A stretch of 64,000 nucleotides of DNA from Flavobacteriaceae bacterium (lineage in GTDB: Bacteria > Bacteroidota > Bacteroidia > Flavobacteriales > Flavobacteriaceae). Of this stretch, positions 26,424 through 36,400 are shown in pieces. Under the pieces are notes generated by a model. That model ran no database searches. It was given only the letters and a program-made list of their open reading frames with translations, and was not told the origin of the DNA. The DNA is taken from positions 1 through 64,000 of the forward strand of contig JABDIV010000047.1 in assembly GCA_013003555.1 (NCBI GenBank), given 5' to 3'. Made by a program: the position numbers and the translations under genes. Numbering within the stretch: position 1 is the stretch's first letter; the number at the start of each line of letters is the position of its first letter.

Positions 26424-27665
26424 ATGAAAAAGATATTGCCCTATGTCCTTGCTGTCATGGCCATTTTCTCCTGTAAGGATGATGATGAAATAACAGTACA
26501 GGCATGCTCCGAAGCCACTAATGTTCAGGCTACCGCCCTTGGAATCAATGATGTCTCCCTCAGCTGGAATGACGCTAATCCCGGTGCTTCTTTTACAGTC
26601 GAATATGGACTTTCCGGATTTATTCCGGGTTCTGGAACATTTGTCAATACCGACGAACGAGTTGTAATCCTTAGCGGTTTACAAGCGAATACCAATTACG
26701 ATATCTATGTGCAATCTATCTGCAGTGCCGATAACAGCAGCATGCAGACACCGGCATTTACCATAACCACTATGCCACCGCTTGTCGTTCCGCAGTTAGT
26801 GAACAATCTATCGGATATGAACCTGTATATGGGTGAACTTAAGGCCTTGCAGCCGTCACCTTATACAATTCCCTATGAACTGGCAACGCCTTTGTTCACA
26901 GACAATGCTCATAAACAAAGACTAATCGCACTGCCAGCCGGTGAAACGATGAGTTATGTTGATGACGGACTTCCTATATTTCCGGACAATTCGGTCATTT
27001 CTAAAACCTTCTTTTATAACTTTGATGAGAATGACCCCTCTGCCGGGCGACAAATAATTGAAACCCGCATTTTGATAAAACAGGACGGCTTATGGGTACT
27101 TGGAAATTACCATTGGAATGCTGATCAAACCGAAGCGATCTTAATGTCCGATTCTGCGACCTTACCGATTACCTATATAGATGAAGAAGGTGTAACCAAT
27201 AACATCGATTACGTTATTCCCGGTGCCGGAGACTGCTTTACTTGTCACAATTTATCGAATAGCGAAATACCAATCGGACCTAAATTACGCACTCTAAATT
27301 TTAACGGGCAACTTCAGGACTTTATCGATAGCAACCATATCAGTGGATTAATTGATGCGTCCCTGGTTTCTTCCCTACCATCATGGGATGACACATCTTT
27401 GAATCGCGAGCAGCGTGCGCGTGCCTATTTCGATATGAATTGTGCGCACTGCCATTCTGAAGGGGGCTATTGTGAAGATCTCTCAACATTGAGGTTATCC
27501 TACGAAACACCCTTCGATCAAACCAATATCTATAACCAGCGGAACAGTATTATGATGCGTATGCAAGAGGTCATTCCTGGTTTTAGCATGCCATGGATTG
27601 GCACGACCACTATTCATGACGAAGGATATGAATTGATCACCTCCTATTTAAACTCACTTGATTAG
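26424..27665 (+). CDS. diheme c-type cytochrome lipoprotein with fibronectin III domain
   Basis: 413 aa. Lipobox IFSC (Cys at residue 17) followed by KDDDE, which matches the flavobacterial lipoprotein export signal (Lys plus acidic residues after the Cys) described for surface-exposed lipoproteins. A fibronectin type III domain (about 27-118) precedes a region with two CxxCH heme sites, GDCFTCHN and NCAHCHSE. Overall layout fits the 'SO2930-family diheme c-type cytochrome'. It is probably an extracellular or outer-membrane redox protein; partner unknown. Own promoter and terminator. Confidence 0.84.
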   Translation: MKKILPYVLAVMAIFSCKDDDEITVQACSEATNVQATALGINDVSLSWNDANPGASFTVEYGLSGFIPGSGTFVNTDERVVILSGLQANTNYDIYVQSICSADNSSMQTPAFTITTMPPLVVPQLVNNLSDMNLYMGELKALQPSPYTIPYELATPLFTDNAHKQRLIALPAGETMSYVDDGLPIFPDNSVISKTFFYNFDENDPSAGRQIIETRILIKQDGLWVLGNYHWNADQTEAILMSDSATLPITYIDEEGVTNNIDYVIPGAGDCFTCHNLSNSEIPIGPKLRTLNFNGQLQDFIDSNHISGLIDASLVSSLPSWDDTSLNREQRARAYFDMNCAHCHSEGGYCEDLSTLRLSYETPFDQTNIYNQRNSIMMRMQEVIPGFSMPWIGTTTIHDEGYELITSYLNSLD

Positions 27666-27708
27666 GTGCTTATAAACAGTTAGATATACGTTAAAATATT
27701 TGTAATTT

Positions 27709-27736
27709 TGAACGGACTTCAAAAGAAGTCCGTTCA
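27709..27736 (+). terminator. intrinsic terminator after the diheme cytochrome gene
   Basis: TGAACGGACTTC (27709-27720), AAAA loop, GAAGTCCGTTCA (27725-27736): a 12-bp perfect stem, followed by GTATTTATTATTTT. Confidence 0.85.
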
Positions 27737-27777
27737 GTATTTATTATTTTCACGCATCTAATTCAAAAACCATCAGA

Positions 27778-30258
27778 TTGAAATCCACAACTCTTAAAAT
27801 GGCAATGCTTGCATTGGTTATTATGGCAAGCTCATGTTCTACAACAAAAAAAGCAAAAGAAGCTGCAGCAGCTGAGGCAAAAAAAACGGCTGCGAAACCC
27901 AAGCCAAAAGCCGACAAGAATGGGATCAAACCCTACGGCCAGGTTATCACCAAAGACGCGAAGACCGACAAGGGTCTTTTCGATGTTCATGATATCAACG
28001 GCAAGTATTTCTATGAAATCCACGACTCATTATTTGACCGTGAAATGCTCATGGTTACCCGAATTGCCAAAACCGCGACAGGAATAGGATTTGGTGGTGG
28101 CAAACAGAACACCCAGGTTTTGCGTTGGCAGAAAAAAGATAAAAAGGTTGCCTTGCGTGTGGTTTCATACCAGGTTTATGCGGCCGATTCGCTCCCTATT
28201 AGTGAGGCGGTTGTAAATTCAAATTTCGAACCTGTTTTATACACCTTTCCCATCAAGGCTTTTAGCAAAGATTCATCTTCAACGGTTATCGATGTAACTG
28301 AATTGTTTGAAAAAGATGTCAAGGCGCTTGGTATGAATTCACGAATCCGCAAGCGATATAAGGCGAATCGATTAGAAACCAATAAGTCGTTCATAGAATC
28401 GGTAAAAAGTTACCCGGGAAATATTGAAGCGCGACATGTAAAGACCTATGCATCAACTGATCCGCCGTCGAATCAATCAACAGGGGCCATCTCGGTTGAG
28501 ATCAACAACTCCATGATTTTGTTGCCTGAGGAACCAATGCGTCGTCGGTATTATGATGAGCGTGTAGGCTGGTTTGCACGTGGTCAGACCGATTACGGAT
28601 TAGAGGATCAACGATCAAAAACAGTGCGTTACCTCGATCGCTGGCGACTCGAAGTCAGAGATGAAGACATGGAAAAGTTTAAACGGGGTGAATTGGTCGT
28701 TCCAAAGAAACAGATCGTTTATTTTATCGACAGGGCCACACCCGAAAAATGGCGTAAATATATCAAACAGGGCATCGAAGATTGGCAGGTGGCTTTTGAG
28801 GCTGCCGGTTTTAAGGAAGCGATCATAGCCAAGGATCCTCCAACACCGGAAGAAGATCCCGAATGGAGTCCGGAAGATGTTCGGTATTCGGTGGTTCGCT
28901 ATCTCGCGTCTCCGATACCAAATGCAAATGGTCCTCATGTAAGTGATCCGCGTTCCGGCGAGATCCTTGAGAGTGATATCAACTGGTATCATAATGTCAT
29001 GACCTTGCTAAGAGGCTGGTTCTTTGTGCAAACTGCGGCGATAAACACGAATGCTCAGCGTCCCGAATTTGATGATGAGATTATGGGTCGCCTGATACGG
29101 TTTGTTTCCGCTCATGAAGTAGGGCATACATTGGGCTTACCTCATAACATGGGCAGCAGTGTGGCTTACCCGGTTGAAAAGCTTAGAGATGCAGAATTCA
29201 CTCAAAAATATGGCACCGCTCCCTCAATTATGGATTACGCCCGCTTTAATTATGTGGCTCAACCAGGAGACGAAGGCGTAGCCTTGATGCCGAATATTGG
29301 GATTTACGATAAATATGCCATAAAATGGGGGTATCGACCAATTCTTGAATCAGCAACAGCTGAAGATGAAAAAGCTATACTCAATAGCTGGATACGTGAA
29401 AACGAGAATGATCCGATGTACCGATTCGGGGCTAATAGTCGAATTGATCCTTCTTCACAAACCGAAGATCTGGGTGACAATGCGATACTCGCCAGTGACT
29501 ATGGAATTAAGAACTTAAAACGAATCGTTCCGAAACTTATCGAATGGACCACAGAAGACGGTGAAAATTTCGAAGACCTCAGTTATATGTATAGCCAGGT
29601 TATTAATCAATTCCGACGTTATATGGGACATGTGGCGACCAATGTTGGCGGTATTTACCGTTATAATAAAACAGCCGACCAGGAAGGTGCTGTCTTTACA
29701 CATGCCGATAAGGATCATCAACGAGCTGCATTGAAATTCTTAAATGAACGTTTATTCAAGACACCAGAATGGTTAATCGATAAGGAGATCTTTAATAAAA
29801 TTGAATTTTCCGGTACAGTAGAACGTATCAGAGGATTACAGGAGCGAACCTTGAATGGTCTTTTAGACCTGGGTCGTTTGGCTCGTATGATTGAAAACGA
29901 GGCATTAAACGGAAACGACGCCTACAGGTTTAATGTGATGATGCGCGACTTGAGAAACGGTATCTGGAGTGAATTGAATAGCGGATCATCAATCGATACG
30001 TACAGACGAAACTTGCAACGTGCTCATGTTGACCGACTGGCATTCCTGATGACCGCGAAAAATCAAACCGGCTCACCGGGAAGAGTTACAAGAGTCAATA
30101 CAAGTCAGAGTGATATTCGTGCTGTATCAAGAGCCGAACTCAATACGATTCAACGAAATGCACGTAATGCAGCAAGCCGAACATCTGACTATATGAGTCG
30201 CATTCATTTGCAGGACATTGTTGAACGCGTAGACAACATATTAAATCCAAATGACTGA
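27778..30258 (+). CDS. zinc-dependent metzincin protease (DUF5117/DUF5118 type), lipoprotein
   Basis: About 826 aa. Zinc site AHEVGHTLGLPHN (HExxHxxGxxH) near residue 447 identifies a metzincin. The surrounding regions (EVRDEDMEKFKRGELV, PEKWRKYIKQGIEDWQ, SIMDYARFNYVAQPGD with the Met-turn) fit the Bacteroidota 'zinc-dependent metalloprotease' family with DUF5117/DUF5118. It has a lipobox (ASSC) followed by an Ala/Lys-rich linker. A TTG start at 27778 gives MKSTTLKMAMLAL, a proper n-region; the ATG at 27799 is the alternative. It ends at a strong terminator. Substrates unknown. Confidence 0.88.
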   Translation: MKSTTLKMAMLALVIMASSCSTTKKAKEAAAAEAKKTAAKPKPKADKNGIKPYGQVITKDAKTDKGLFDVHDINGKYFYEIHDSLFDREMLMVTRIAKTATGIGFGGGKQNTQVLRWQKKDKKVALRVVSYQVYAADSLPISEAVVNSNFEPVLYTFPIKAFSKDSSSTVIDVTELFEKDVKALGMNSRIRKRYKANRLETNKSFIESVKSYPGNIEARHVKTYASTDPPSNQSTGAISVEINNSMILLPEEPMRRRYYDERVGWFARGQTDYGLEDQRSKTVRYLDRWRLEVRDEDMEKFKRGELVVPKKQIVYFIDRATPEKWRKYIKQGIEDWQVAFEAAGFKEAIIAKDPPTPEEDPEWSPEDVRYSVVRYLASPIPNANGPHVSDPRSGEILESDINWYHNVMTLLRGWFFVQTAAINTNAQRPEFDDEIMGRLIRFVSAHEVGHTLGLPHNMGSSVAYPVEKLRDAEFTQKYGTAPSIMDYARFNYVAQPGDEGVALMPNIGIYDKYAIKWGYRPILESATAEDEKAILNSWIRENENDPMYRFGANSRIDPSSQTEDLGDNAILASDYGIKNLKRIVPKLIEWTTEDGENFEDLSYMYSQVINQFRRYMGHVATNVGGIYRYNKTADQEGAVFTHADKDHQRAALKFLNERLFKTPEWLIDKEIFNKIEFSGTVERIRGLQERTLNGLLDLGRLARMIENEALNGNDAYRFNVMMRDLRNGIWSELNSGSSIDTYRRNLQRAHVDRLAFLMTAKNQTGSPGRVTRVNTSQSDIRAVSRAELNTIQRNARNAASRTSDYMSRIHLQDIVERVDNILNPND

Positions 30259-30278
30259 AAATATCATTATCAAATAAT

Positions 30279-30303
30279 AGCCTCCTTCGGGAGGCTTTTT
30301 TTG
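30279..30303 (+). terminator. intrinsic terminator after the metalloprotease gene
   Basis: AGCCTCC-TTCG-GGAGGCT (30279-30296) with a UUCG tetraloop followed by a run of eight T. Confidence 0.93.
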
Positions 30304-30393
30304 TTGTTAAGAATGCGTTAAAGTGATAGCCTCGATTAAACCATCTGTTGGCATAAAAGTCAAAGAGACGTAAATCATTAAACTAAAAATAAC

Positions 30394-30861
30394 ATGAAAC
30401 GATTATTGATTTGGGCTCTGATTCTATCAACTATTAGCCTGTCGGCCCAGCAGGACGGTCGCAATAAAAGAGGACCCGAAGATAGAGGGATGAGGATGAT
30501 AAAAGACCTCAGTGCTGAAGAAGCCGCCACATTAAAAACCAAGCGCATGACGCTTGATCTGGACCTCACGGAAAATCAGAAAAACAAAATCTACCAAATC
30601 CATTTAAAAAATGCCGAGGACCGCAAGGCCCGATTTGCCGAGATGCAAAAAAAACGTGAAGCCGGAGAAAAAGGGAAACAAGGAAATCAGGGAGATACGT
30701 ATCAAAAGCTGAACGAGCGGCTCGATAAACAGATCGCTCATAAAAAAGAAATGAAGCAAATCCTTGATGAGGACCAGTTTAAACGCTGGGAACGCGGGGC
30801 TAAACGTGCCCAGCACAAAAAAATTAAAAGTAAAAAGCGATCAAAACGATCGCGAAGATAA
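30394..30861 (+). CDS. Spy/CpxP-like exported basic protein
   Basis: 155 aa. Signal peptide about 1-19 (ending SLSAQ). The mature part is helical with DLDLTENQKNKIYQIHLKN (an LTxxQ-type motif) and ILDEDQFKRWERGAK, the pattern of Spy/CpxP-like periplasmic chaperones or DUF4890-type proteins. The C-terminal ~25 residues are almost all Lys and Arg. It resembles the next gene (shared ILDE(D/N)QF motif) and probably arose with it by duplication. Confidence 0.72.
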   Translation: MKRLLIWALILSTISLSAQQDGRNKRGPEDRGMRMIKDLSAEEAATLKTKRMTLDLDLTENQKNKIYQIHLKNAEDRKARFAEMQKKREAGEKGKQGNQGDTYQKLNERLDKQIAHKKEMKQILDEDQFKRWERGAKRAQHKKIKSKKRSKRSRR

Positions 30862-30910
30862 TTCACAGTCGATAACTGTCGACTTGAAATAGTTGGATTG
30901 GTTGGTTAAA

Positions 30911-30940
30911 AAAGCATTGTCATCAGACAATGCTTTTTTC
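30911..30940 (+). terminator. intrinsic terminator
   Basis: AAAGCATTGTC (30911-30921), ATCA loop, GACAATGCTTT (30926-30936), T-run. It ends the 30394-30861 gene. Confidence 0.92.
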
Positions 30941-30970
30941 TTGTCCTTGTAATAAAAATTAGTATTTTAG
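30941..30970 (+). promoter_or_regulatory. promoter TTG-N19-TATTTTAG
   Basis: TTG (30941-30943), 19 bases, TATTTTAG (30963-30970), one mismatch from TAnnTTTG, directly after the upstream terminator, so the next gene is independently transcribed. Confidence 0.5.
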
Positions 30971-31037
30971 ACGCACGGCTCGTATGCATACTTTATGCCG
31001 GCCTTTTTTGAACTTAAAAAATTTAAATACCAATATT

Positions 31038-31397
31038 ATGAAACGAATTTTTACAATTGGTCTATTCGCTTTGACACTGCTTTTTGGAACCACGACAGCA
31101 CAAGCACAGGAAAAGTATAAGGTCATGGATGAGGTTATAAAAGCAGAGGCGCAAGATCTGCAAAAGATCCTCGACCTCGATAATGAGCAAACTGCCTTGG
31201 TTGCCAGAACGATTTTTGCTCGTGCCAAATCCCTTGATGACGTCGAGACCAACAGTAAAATGAATGAAAAGGAAAAAACTGAAATGAAAGCGAAAATCGA
31301 AATGAATTTCAAGTCAAGAATGACGGATATTCTCGATGAAAACCAATTCGCTCAATACAGTGCCTACCAGGCAAAAAAGAAAAGTAAAGAAAAGTAG
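31038..31397 (+). CDS. Spy-like small exported protein
   Basis: 119 aa from the ATG at 31038, which opens the signal peptide MKRIFTIGLFALTLLFG...AQA; the in-frame ATG at 30984 lies just past the promoter and would add a non-signal leader. The mature chain is helical and highly charged, with LQKILDLDNEQTALVARTIF and MTDILDENQFAQYSAYQ, the two-helix LTxxQ-like layout seen in the preceding gene. A periplasmic chaperone-like role is inferred by analogy only. Confidence 0.7.
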   Translation: MKRIFTIGLFALTLLFGTTTAQAQEKYKVMDEVIKAEAQDLQKILDLDNEQTALVARTIFARAKSLDDVETNSKMNEKEKTEMKAKIEMNFKSRMTDILDENQFAQYSAYQAKKKSKEK

Positions 31398-31416
31398 AGT
31401 TTATTATAAAGATTAT

Positions 31417-31441
31417 AACCTCACTTCGGTGGGGTTTTTTT
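31417..31441. terminator. terminator between convergent genes
   Basis: AACCTCAC-TTCG-GTGGGGTT (31417-31436) with a UUCG loop and one T-G pair, followed by a T-run that reaches the stop codon of the convergent glucosaminidase gene. Confidence 0.88.
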
Positions 31442-32222
31442 ATGGACTCTCGTCGGTGTTAAGAATCAGGATCTGACCTATTTTAATATTATTTCCAGAT
31501 ATCTCATTGAGTTGCTTAAGAGTTTCAACGCTCAAATTATAACGCTTGGCAATGGAATAAAGCGTATCTCCTTCCATAACAACATGTTCAATTGGTTCCT
31601 GAATTCGCACTACCGCAATTTTATCATCATACTGGGATAAGTCATAGCGTTCAATCAGGGATATCAGTTTTTCGGGATAACGTCGATCTGTGGCATATCC
31701 CGCACGTCTCAGTTCCCTGGCCCAGCTCTTATAATCGGTTGGTTTAAGATCGAAGAGTTTGCCATAGCGTTTCCGTTTCGCCAGGAATTCGGAATGGTCT
31801 CTGAATGACTGTGCCGCATTATTATACTTGCGGAAGCACTCCTGTGCACGATCGTCATCATGATAGATCCTCTGGCCTGTCCAATCATGACATTTAATAC
31901 CAAAATGATTATTGGCCTTGATCGCAAGACGTCCTTTTCCCGAACCCGATTCGAGAATTCCCTGGGCCAAAGTAATGCTGGCCGGGATACCATAGATATT
32001 CATTTCTGCAATGGCGATATCCTTGAAAAGATCGATATATTCTGTTGTGGAATTAATCACCGGGCGATCGATGACCTCCTTTGGCTTCTCTTCTTCCACT
32101 TTCCTCGCCTCTTCGGTTTTATCTGTTTTTTCAGTTCGATCCTTTTTGGTGACGATTCGTTTCTTTGAACCGCAACTCAAACATAGGCCTAGAATTATTA
32201 AAAATACCAGTCGTTTCATCAA
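31440..32222 (-). CDS. glucosaminidase lipoprotein with LysM domain
   Basis: 260 aa. Lipobox CLSC (Cys17), a charged Lys/Glu linker (about 20-50), a glucosaminidase (GH73-like) domain about 60-200 with the catalytic Glu in ILESGSGKGRLA and the conserved NNHFGIKC and YATDRRYPEKL segments, then one LysM domain at the C-terminus (VVMEGDTLYSIAKRYNLS...IKIGQILIL). It should cleave the glycan chains of peptidoglycan while anchored in the outer membrane. Its start overlaps the stop of the preceding enzyme gene by 4 nt. Confidence 0.92.
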   Translation of the reverse strand: MMKRLVFLIILGLCLSCGSKKRIVTKKDRTEKTDKTEEARKVEEEKPKEVIDRPVINSTTEYIDLFKDIAIAEMNIYGIPASITLAQGILESGSGKGRLAIKANNHFGIKCHDWTGQRIYHDDDRAQECFRKYNNAAQSFRDHSEFLAKRKRYGKLFDLKPTDYKSWARELRRAGYATDRRYPEKLISLIERYDLSQYDDKIAVVRIQEPIEHVVMEGDTLYSIAKRYNLSVETLKQLNEISGNNIKIGQILILNTDESP

Positions 32223-33100
32223 ATCTTTATAATGGGTAATTCGCGTTGCTTTAATTTTAGATTCATCCCCGCGATGCCTTGTAAGCCCCCGGTATGAATG
32301 GCTAATATTTTTTCGTTTCCCGAAAGCCTGCCTTTTTTTAGCATATCAAAAATCCCAAACATCATTTTTCCGGTGTATACCGGATCGAGTAAAATATCAA
32401 ATCGCAACTTGAACCGATTAATAAAACTGATCAACTCGTGATTTATTTTAGCATATCCCCCAAAATGATAGTCGGTGATCAAATTCCAATTATCTTTTTT
32501 TGCAAATTTAGAAATATCGTCATTAAGAAAATCACCTTTCAGGGCTGAAAATCCAAGAATCTTTTGATGTGGACTGCTCGAATTGATGAGTCCGGCGAGG
32601 GTTCCACCGGTACCAACAGGGCAGCAAATAATATCGAATTCTTTGTCTTCTTCACCCAGGATCTCTTCGCAGCCTTTTACGGCCAGGGCATTCGTCCCGC
32701 CTTCTGGCAGGTAATAGTACGATCGGAATTCGGTTGTTAAAGCGTCTAAGAAAGTAGGCGATTCCTTATCTCTGTATTGACTACGGCTCACAAATTTAAG
32801 ATGCATCCCATTATCTTGCGCTGTTTTAAGGGTTGGATTGTCATGAATCCTTTCGGCGAGTTCTTCTCCACGAATTATCCCAATCGTATTTATCCCAGCT
32901 TCTTTACCAGCCTGAGCAACTGCTGCTATATGATTTGAAAAGGCTCCGCCAAAAGTCAGGATCGTTTTCGTTTTTAAGAAATTTACAGCTTCCAGGTTAT
33001 ATTTCAACTTGCGGAATTTATTACCAGAAACCCCCGAATTATTTTGATATTCTGGCTTTATAGAAAGAGTCTCAGTTAAATGAATATTCGGAACTATCAC
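32219..33100 (-). CDS. ACC deaminase/D-cysteine desulfhydrase-like PLP enzyme
   Basis: 293-aa fold-type II PLP enzyme. PLP lysine is in SGNKFRKLKYN (residues 25-35). FGGAFSNHIAA and the phosphate-binding CPVGTGGTLAG are intact. Family members act as 1-aminocyclopropane-1-carboxylate deaminases or D-cysteine desulfhydrases; Bacteroidota members are annotated as ACC deaminase by homology, and true activity cannot be decided from sequence. It is coupled to the glucosaminidase gene by ATGA overlap, with no obvious functional link. Confidence 0.87.
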   Translation of the reverse strand: MIVPNIHLTETLSIKPEYQNNSGVSGNKFRKLKYNLEAVNFLKTKTILTFGGAFSNHIAAVAQAGKEAGINTIGIIRGEELAERIHDNPTLKTAQDNGMHLKFVSRSQYRDKESPTFLDALTTEFRSYYYLPEGGTNALAVKGCEEILGEEDKEFDIICCPVGTGGTLAGLINSSSPHQKILGFSALKGDFLNDDISKFAKKDNWNLITDYHFGGYAKINHELISFINRFKLRFDILLDPVYTGKMMFGIFDMLKKGRLSGNEKILAIHTGGLQGIAGMNLKLKQRELPIIKI

Positions 33101-33410
33101 AGCATCAGAAAGTTATACAGATGTTTCACATTTATATTGACCGCTTATTCTTACATCTTGTCAGAATTATTAGATAATTCCATTGATTTCATCGATAATC
33201 GGTTCGTTTTTTTGGATAATTGAAATTAATTTGGCTTAATTTGTTAATCATCAGTACACAAGTCCGCCCGTTTAAGAACTAAACCGCCAAATACTGATTC
33301 GATATTACTCCATTTTTTCCCCTAAAGGATAATCACATTATCCTTCCGAAGTAAATTATTCCCAAGCCAAGTGAATTATTTACAGTTTTTACGCCTCAAA
33401 ACTACGTATT
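33101..33410 (+). promoter_or_regulatory. 310-bp intergenic region with weak promoter and hairpin
   Basis: No gene is seen. A possible promoter for the T9SS protein is TTTG (33211-33214), 21 bases, TTAATTTG (33236-33243), one mismatch from TAnnTTTG; this would leave a ~160-nt leader. The leader contains a perfect 8-bp hairpin AAGGATAA/TTATCCTT (33325-33332 with 33338-33345) and a loose direct repeat AAGTRAATTATT (33349 and 33369 regions). Roles unknown. Confidence 0.35.
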
Positions 33411-36400
33411 ATGGAGAAAAAATTACTCTTACTATTGATTTTAATCGGTTTCTTTAATTCCTACGGACAAGGAACCAATTGTGCAACAGCAACCGCCTTA
33501 ACCATCAATGGAGCGTGTGATAGCGGTTCTATTGGAAACGGAACTGAAGACGCGCCTTTTATATCATCATGCCCGGGAACGTTCAGAGATGAAGGTTGGT
33601 ATACCTTCAATGTAACAGCCGGACCACAAAACATTGTGATCACTGCCAATTCCGGTAACAGGAATCTTTATTTACAACTGATCTCATCGACTGGATCCTG
33701 CACTGGGTTATCACAAATCGCCTGCGCTAATGCCGATACCTCCAATAATTCTGCCCAGACCGAAACGATATCGACGACCCTCGGAAATGGAACATATTAT
33801 GTAAAGGTGGTAAATGTAGCCACAAGTGGTGGATCCCTGAACCTTAACAGTATATGCATCACCTCCCCGCCTATTAACGATAATTGTCCCGGGACGGTAT
33901 TGACGGTTAACCCCGGACTCACCTGTATTTCATCAACTACCGGAACCACATCAGGTGCGACACAATCTGTAGGGCCAATTATTTGTAATGGATTTTTGGG
34001 TAATTCCGACGATGATGTCTGGTATCAGTTTACTGCAACTGCCGGGAACCATAATATTACCGTTACGCCAACCACACTTAATGATGCTGTTGTAGAAGTG
34101 TTATCTGCCCCATGCAACGGAACAAGTTTATTTTGCGCCGATGCCACTACAGGAGCGTCTCCGGAGGTTCTATCGGCATCTGGTCTTACACCAGGTAATA
34201 CATATTATGTTCGAGTATATAGCTTTGGAGGATCTGGAAGCCAGGGTGGCTTCAATATCTGTGTAACCACGGGTGCACTGTATTGCCAAACTGTTACGGA
34301 TTCACCGGCTACTGTATACATTGATAATATTTCTTTTTTGGGCACGCTTCAGGATGTCTCGAATAATGGAACCGGCTATTCAACAGGTTATCAGGACCAT
34401 ACAGGACTCGCCACCAAATCAAGACAAGTTGAAGGAGAAGGTGTTAATATATACGTTGAAGGAAATCAATCAAGCCGCATCAAAGCATGGGTTGATTGGA
34501 ATATGGATGGTAATTTTGATGTAGCGACAGAAGAAGTATATGACTCAAATACTATTGCGACCTTATCAACGACTTTCGGTTTTATTATTCCCATGGGAAC
34601 AACAGCCGGAGATTACAGAATACGAATAAGAAATTATAAACGTTATTCCTGGCCGCCACCGGCCTATTCCTGGGGTTATGATTTTAACGCCTGTGAAAAC
34701 TTTTCAAATGGCGCCTACAACGATTATGGTGAGGCCGAAGACTATCTCTTTACGGTTGAGCCCTATTGCGATAGTTACATAACTGGAATAACCAATGGAG
34801 ATACCTGCGGTGACGGATCAGTTGATCTTTCGGTCAGCGGTTCAGCAGCCTCAAACGGATTTAGATGGTATGATAATGAAACAGGAGGAACCCTGCTTTA
34901 TGACGATGCGGCAGGAACCGGCAATTGGACGACCCCTTCAATAAGCACCACAACAAGTTATTGGGTGACGGCCTATAACGGTGGTTGTGAAACATGGCAA
35001 CGCACCGAAGTTATCGCAAGACACAGTCCAAATCCTACAATATCTATATCTCCTGATGTAGCCGAACGTCTGGTATGTGGCGAGAATAGTGTTCTGGAAA
35101 TATCAGCCAGCGGTGATGTCGATGAAGTGATTTTATTTGAAGAGGATTTCGAATCTGGAACCCTTGGGGTTTTCTATAATAATGAATTATTGAATAATGG
35201 TCCGGCCATCGATCCTTTAACAGCATGGCAAAATCAAACCAGCACCTTTATTCCAGCCGAAATGGTTTGGTTTCCGGCGATTTCATCAGGTTTCGGAACC
35301 AATCAATTCGCACTTTCAAATTCAGATATTGGTCCACAGGTTGTTAATAATGCCCTTGAGACCATAAATTCATACGATACTAGAGGGTTTGATAATCTTA
35401 CATTCAGTTTTCGGATGTATTACTCGCACTATTATCCCGATGGAACCGGAGCCGTTAATGATTATGTGGCCATTGAAGCCTCAACCAACGGTGGAAGTTG
35501 GTTTCCGGTAACACCAGATATTATTGCTGATGTTGGCATTGGAACACGATTCGAAGAACGGTCTTACGACCTGGCAGCCTATCTGGAGGAGCCGACCTTA
35601 TACCTTAGGATTAGGTTTTATGGCGCCTGGGTTGATGGGGTTGCTGTAGATGATGTCAGGCTTTTTGGAGATAAGGACATTACAACTGCAACGTGGTCTA
35701 CAACTCCAGCGGGATCGATCGATCTGTACGAGGACGCTCTTGGAACAACACCCTATTCCGGAGATGCCAGAACCAATGTCTTTGCTATCCCGAATCTGAC
35801 TCAGCTCGAAACAGCCAGTTTCGCTTTCTCAGCTGATGCCAATTTGGCCAACGGATGCGGGACGGCCAGTGAAAACTTTACCGTTACTAACCAAACCCGA
35901 ATATGGAATGGAACAACTGAACGCTGGGATTCAGCAGGAAATTGGGCCCCCAATGGTGTGCCCGATACCAGTAGTTGCATAATAATTCGGGATAACGGTG
36001 CAAATCCTGATCCGCTTATCGGTATTCCTATGCCGCCCACGCCTCAATATGGGTATAGCCTTACCGTCAAACCAGGAGGATTTCTTGAGATCGGTTCTCA
36101 GCGATGGCTAACCATCACAGATGTGATTAATGTCGAAGCAGGCGGACTATTTTATATTCGTAATAGCGGCAGCCTGATTCAGATTAATAACGTTATTAAT
36201 ACCGGGGACATCTATATGGAACGTTCGCCTAAATTCAATGGAAACCCAGTTTTAAACTCAGAATATGTTTACTGGTCTTCACCGGTATCTAATTATGATG
36301 TTGGTCAGATCTCACCGGGTTCAGGTGGTGGATCGAAATGGGAATGGATACCGACGATCTCGGGTAACGGTTCCGGAGATCATGGCGATTGGAATGCCGC

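Noticed and set aside
33349-33381. Direct repeat AAGTRAATTATT as a possible CRISPR or iteron start
   Set aside because: Only two imperfect copies in an AT-rich leader; no regular spacing or further units.
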